From Saccharicrinis sp050296935 (GTDB taxonomy: Bacteria; Bacteroidota; Bacteroidia; Bacteroidales; Marinilabiliaceae), in the NCBI GenBank assembly GCA_050296935.1, contig JBNKRV010000074.1:1-64000 (forward strand): DNA of 64,000 nucleotides. Reading direction: 5' to 3'. Made by a program: the position numbers and the translations under genes. The stretch's first letter is position 1. The number at the start of each line of letters is the position of its first letter. This document shows, one piece after another, positions 61,125-64,000 of the stretch. The notes under the pieces are model-generated. The model was not told the origin of the DNA and did not search any database. It was given only the letters and a program-made list of their open reading frames with translations.

Positions 61125-62096
61125 ATGCCGAAAGTTAAATTCAGATATAATCCGGAAACACTAAGTTACGATAAAATTGAAACGGGATTTAAGTACTATT
61201 TTTCCAGGGTTTTTCTATATTTCTTTTTTGGAGCTGTTCTGGGGTTGGTGTATTTTTTAGCTTATATATATTTATTAGAGAGTCCTAAAGAGAAAAGACT
61301 TTTAAGGGAAAATGCAAGGCTTACCACACAGTTTGAGATTTTAAGTAAACGGCTGGAACAAACTTCAAAAGTATTGGATGACATTCAAATGCGGGATGAA
61401 AATATTTACAGGGTGATTTTTCAGGCAGATTCAATTCCTAATAGTATTCGTAAAGCCGGATTTGGGGGTGTTAACAGATACGAACCTCTTGAAGATCTGG
61501 ATAATGCAAAGCTAGTGATTTCCACAGCAAAAAAGCTGGATATTATCATGAAGCAGGCTTATGTACAATCTAAATCTTTTGATGAAATCATTGAACTTGC
61601 AAAAAGTAAAGAGGATTTATTGGCCGCAACTCCTGCTATTATGCCCATATCTAATAAGGATTTAAAAAGAACGGCATCGGGCTGGGGGTATCGGATACAT
61701 CCTATCTATAAAACCAGAAAATTTCATTCTGGAATGGATTTTTCAGCACCTTCAGGAACCGAAGTGTATGCTACTGGTAATGGTAGGGTTTCCAGGATTT
61801 CAAAGGAGAAAACTGGATATGGTAATAGAATAGAAATTGACCATGGATTCGGGTACACCACTATGTATGCGCATCTCGAAAAGTTTAATGTTAGGATGGG
61901 GCAGAAAGTAAATAGGGGTGATATTATTGGTTTTGTCGGGAATACAGGAACATCTACAGCTCCACATTTGCATTATGAAGTACATGTGAAAAAAAAGAAA
62001 GTAAATCCATCTCATTACTATTTTAACGATCTAACGGCAGAAGAGTATGAAGAAATGATTCGTATTTCATCTAATTCAAATCAAACGTTTGATTAA
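61125..62096 (+). CDS. M23-family metallopeptidase, membrane anchored
   Basis: The 323-residue protein has one N-terminal membrane helix (FLYFFFGAVLGLVYFLAYIY), a coiled coil at about residues 55-90, and a C-terminal M23/LytM domain: RIHPIYKTRKFHSGMDFSAP with the Zn His/Asp, GFGYTTMYAHLEKF, and HLHYEVHVKKK with the H-x-H pair. The GXDXX ligand form (HSGMDF) is intact, so it is probably an active cell wall endopeptidase. Arrangement with membrane anchor and coiled coil is like septal or elongation-linked peptidoglycan hydrolases. It is divergent to alaS. Confidence 0.88.
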   Translation: MPKVKFRYNPETLSYDKIETGFKYYFSRVFLYFFFGAVLGLVYFLAYIYLLESPKEKRLLRENARLTTQFEILSKRLEQTSKVLDDIQMRDENIYRVIFQADSIPNSIRKAGFGGVNRYEPLEDLDNAKLVISTAKKLDIIMKQAYVQSKSFDEIIELAKSKEDLLAATPAIMPISNKDLKRTASGWGYRIHPIYKTRKFHSGMDFSAPSGTEVYATGNGRVSRISKEKTGYGNRIEIDHGFGYTTMYAHLEKFNVRMGQKVNRGDIIGFVGNTGTSTAPHLHYEVHVKKKKVNPSHYYFNDLTAEEYEEMIRISSNSNQTFD

Positions 62097-62240
62097 TCTG
62101 TATTATTTTGATTTCTGTACGGTAAATATTTAAAGCATATATTTTCATTATCCTAAAATTGTCTTCTATTTCATTGTTTAATAGTTAGATGAGCTTGTGT
62201 GTTAGTTTTTTATGTAAATCTGAATTCTATAATTCTTAGT

Positions 62241-62275
62241 CGAACTTAGGTTATTAAGGCGCATTTAAATGTTTA
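62241..62275. repeat. Possible relic of family D and C repeat ends
   Basis: TCGAACTTAGGTTATTAAGG resembles the right end of the 54522-54783 element (ATCGAACTCAGGTTATTAA), and the following GCGCATTTAAATG resembles the right part of the family C element. Only the ends are seen, so this is a relic or coincidence. Confidence 0.4.
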
Positions 62276-62293
62276 AATAGGTATATAGGATCT

Positions 62294-62620
62294 TCAATTA
62301 AAAATCATGTTATAAGGCCTTTTTATAGATTCAGCTATCTCCAGTATGCTTACATTTCTAGTAAATTGAAAATATTGTTTTCCTTCAAAAAATATTAGAA
62401 TTGAGGGTACTGTAAAAATTCTGTTTTGAGAAGCAACGTCCGGGTATTTTTTTACATCGCAATATCCAAGATAAATATTAGGAAAATCAGAATGAATAAG
62501 ATTTTTTATTTTGGGCAATAAAACTTTACACACATTACATTCGTCATGAGAGAAATAAAAGATAACTGCCTTATTATTCTTCAGTTTCTCGTAATCAATG
62601 AAAGATTTTACTGTTTTCAT
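62294..62620 (-). CDS. Thioredoxin-like protein
   Basis: The 108-residue protein has a thioredoxin fold with active-site CNVC in YFSHDECNVCKVLLPKI and the cis-Pro in IFTVPSILIFFEGKQ. Cys-Asn-Val-Cys differs from the usual CGPC, so redox potential will differ. Cytoplasmic, no signal peptide. It lies alone on the minus strand, 85 bp from the CoA-binding protein gene. Confidence 0.83.
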   Translation of the reverse strand: MKTVKSFIDYEKLKNNKAVIFYFSHDECNVCKVLLPKIKNLIHSDFPNIYLGYCDVKKYPDVASQNRIFTVPSILIFFEGKQYFQFTRNVSILEIAESIKRPYNMIFN

Positions 62621-62705
62621 GAGTTCATTTAATGAATTTGTTCAGATGAATCTTAACGTCTCAATCCTTGTGGATATAGTATAGATTCTCAAATGGCTTA
62701 TATAA

Positions 62706-63074
62706 TTAGTATTGATTAGTACTAAGCATAACTAAGGTACATCCATGCACAACTTCAATATTGTTTACTGCTGCCAATCTCTCTAGTTCTTTGTTTTCAG
62801 TTCCGGGATTAAAGATTATTCTACGAGGTTTAATCTGAGCAATAATATCAAAATAATGAATCTGGTTCTGGGGTGAAAGATATAATGAAATTGTATCAAT
62901 ACATTCATTTGTGTCTATTTCAGTATTTATTGTAACATTACCAACCTTTCCAGACTGCTTTCCTACAGCAATAACAGGATGATTGTTATCTGATAATTTC
63001 TTAATAGCCATATTTGAATATCGGGTATGATTTTCACTTGCACCAATCACTAAAGTTTTTCTTGAGATTATCAT
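62706..63074 (-). CDS. CoA-binding domain protein (YccU-like)
   Basis: The 122-residue protein is a single Rossmann CoA-binding domain: TLVIGASENHTRYSNMAIKK, then HPVIAVGKQSGKVGNVTI and RIIFNPGTENKELERLAAVN, ending GCTLVMLSTNQY. This is the YccU/COG1832 family. Function is unclear; a role in binding CoA or nucleotides is assumed. It lies 14 bp after ispF and is probably co-transcribed with it. Confidence 0.85.
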   Translation of the reverse strand: MIISRKTLVIGASENHTRYSNMAIKKLSDNNHPVIAVGKQSGKVGNVTINTEIDTNECIDTISLYLSPQNQIHYFDIIAQIKPRRIIFNPGTENKELERLAAVNNIEVVHGCTLVMLSTNQY

Positions 63075-63088
63075 ATGCTAAATCTGAA

Positions 63089-63565
63089 TTATTTATGAAT
63101 TAATACTGTTGCATAGGCTGCAATACCTTCTTCTTTACCAACAAAGCCTAGTTTTTCTGTAGTAGTGGCCTTAATGGCAACATCTTCAGTATCAATATCC
63201 ATAACTGTAGCAAGTATACGCTGCATTTCTGGAATTAGATTTTTTAGTTTTGGTTTTTCCAAACTGATAGTTGAATCAATATTTCCAATAACGTATCCCT
63301 TAGTTCTTATTATTTCAACAGTTTTTTTTAATAGTATTTTACTGTCGATGCCTTTTAATTCAGTTGAAGTATCCGGAAAATGAAAACCTATATCTCTCAT
63401 ATTAGAAGCTCCTAATAAGGCATCACATATAGCATGAATTAAAACATCTCCATCAGAATGCCCAATAGACCCTTTTGTATGTGGAATTTGGATGCCTCCT
63501 ATCCATAACTCTTCTCCTTTTCCTAATTGATGAACATCGTATCCGAATCCTACTCTAATTTTCAT
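63089..63565 (-). CDS. ispF: 2-C-methyl-D-erythritol 2,4-cyclodiphosphate synthase
   Basis: A 158-residue IspF with full-length signature: RVGFGYDVHQLG (Asp/His metal site), HSDGDVLIHAICDALLGA, GDIGFHFPD-like NMRDIGFHFPDTS and TTEKLGFVGKEEGIAA. It makes MEcPP in the MEP isoprenoid pathway. Start is the ATG 63565; the longer frame runs into the terminator. It lies next to the porV gene, an order recalled from Porphyromonas gingivalis. Confidence 0.95.
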   Translation of the reverse strand: MKIRVGFGYDVHQLGKGEELWIGGIQIPHTKGSIGHSDGDVLIHAICDALLGASNMRDIGFHFPDTSTELKGIDSKILLKKTVEIIRTKGYVIGNIDSTISLEKPKLKNLIPEMQRILATVMDIDTEDVAIKATTTEKLGFVGKEEGIAAYATVLIHK

Positions 63566-63590
63566 TTTTAGAATTTTTGAAGTAAAAAAA

Positions 63591-63615
63591 ATCCCGAACA
63601 AGAATGGTTCGGGAT
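63591..63615 (-). terminator. Rho-independent terminator after porV
   Basis: On the minus strand ATCCCGAAC (63615-63607) pairs with GTTCGGGAT (63599-63591), followed by a T-run (63590-63584). It stands between the porV end and ispF, so ispF probably has its own promoter or gets read-through. Confidence 0.85.
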
Positions 63616-63639
63616 GTAAATTTATAAAGATTCAATGAA

Positions 63640-64000
63640 TTATCTTCTTCTCCCTCCAGTCATTTCATCCATATTCAGACTTAAGGAAAAACGGATTGTA
63701 TTGGACAAAGGATTATTGGATGCCATTGTGATAATATAAGAAGCATCAATTGTTAATGTATTAAATTTAATGCCTGCACCAGCTGTAGCAAATTTTCCGT
63801 TGCCCATGGTTTCATCTTCATGGAAATAACCAGCCCTAATAGCAAATTGATCTGCATACCAATATTCACCACCTAGTGAAAAAGTTAAATCTTCCACAGC
63901 AAAATCTCCAAATGACTGAAAAAACGATGCAGGAACAGAAAGGTCTCTTTTATCATCTGTTTCAGTTGGCTTTGCTACCATTAAACGATTAATGTCAAGT
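63640..64000 (-). CDS. porV: PorV (LptO) C-terminal part, type IX secretion outer-membrane protein, runs off the window
   Basis: At least 120 codons of the minus-strand gene are in the window, and the frame stays open to the edge (LDINRLMVAKPTETDD before the first Met). The sequence has strands typical of a FadL-like outer-membrane barrel: VEDLTFSLGGEYWYADQFAI, KFATAGAGIKFNTLTIDASY, and ends SNNPLSNTIRFSLSLNMDE with a short Arg tail. PorV is the shuttle of the type IX secretion system. The porV-ispF order matches other Bacteroidota. porU would be expected beyond the edge. Confidence 0.8.
   Translation of the reverse strand, partial: LDINRLMVAKPTETDDKRDLSVPASFFQSFGDFAVEDLTFSLGGEYWYADQFAIRAGYFHEDETMGNGKFATAGAGIKFNTLTIDASYIITMASNNPLSNTIRFSLSLNMDEMTGGRRR

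Overview
The window is AT-rich DNA from a Bacteroidota bacterium, most likely class Bacteroidia in the Marinilabiliales/Bacteroidales neighbourhood. Supporting signs are a type IX secretion gene (porV) next to ispF, a MuiA-like protein carrying a SusC-type plug segment, tandem GH130 genes, promoters of the Bacteroidota TAnnTTTG type, and start codons without clear Shine-Dalgarno sequences. The assignment below class level is inference.

Layout. (1) 1-2.0 kb: a 195-bp tandem repeat with paired hairpins, then two small orphan genes. (2) 2.0-7.8 kb, minus strand: a four-gene operon of two GH130 mannoside-phosphorylase-like enzymes, a GT4 glycosyltransferase, and a GT4 fused to an (alpha/alpha)6-like domain. 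(3) 7.8-10.2 kb: dispersed repeats, a small Hsp20-like gene and a secreted alpha/beta hydrolase. (4) 10.4-36.8 kb, plus strand: about 24 genes that look like one aryl polyene/flexirubin-type type II polyketide locus. (5) 37-41 kb, minus strand: MerR regulator, Nif3-like, Zn-ribbon and TPR genes. (6) 41-51 kb: two CapA-like proteins, a long-chain acyl-CoA synthetase, a ferredoxin-nitroreductase and a biotin-dependent acyl-CoA carboxylase operon. (7) 51-55 kb: a gene-poor stretch with a decayed amtB tail, a NYN-LOTUS protein, a SanA-like protein and a membrane-protein gene split by a MITE. (8) 55-64 kb: VOC protein, MarC, MuiA-like protein, alaS, M23 peptidase, thioredoxin-like, CoA-binding, ispF and a partial porV.

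How the large locus probably works. An aromatic ammonia-lyase resembling tyrosine ammonia-lyase makes a 4-hydroxycinnamate-type starter, and a PaaK-like ligase may activate it. Two ACPs carry the chain, three intact ketosynthases extend it, FabG reduces it, and two hotdog proteins dehydrate it. An O-methyltransferase may tailor the aryl head. LpxL-, PlsC- and GPAT-like acyltransferases, an MMPL exporter fusion, a LolA-like carrier and a small lipoprotein could move the lipid to the outer membrane. Two CrtI-like flavoproteins and a C45-type Ntn hydrolase follow. DarA/DarB (dialkylresorcinol synthesis) and a phosphopantetheinyl transferase were not seen.

The two most interesting points in the locus: each of two catalytic ketosynthases is followed directly by a Cys-less ketosynthase-like partner, one only half-length; and the two dehydratase subunits each hold one half of the FabZ His/Glu dyad (one has no histidine at all, the other has Gln in place of Glu), which predicts an obligate heterodimer. 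Several small mobile-element-like repeats occur in the window; one has a 5-bp target duplication and splits a gene whose frame is exactly restored when the element is removed on paper. No rRNA, tRNA or CRISPR array was recognised.
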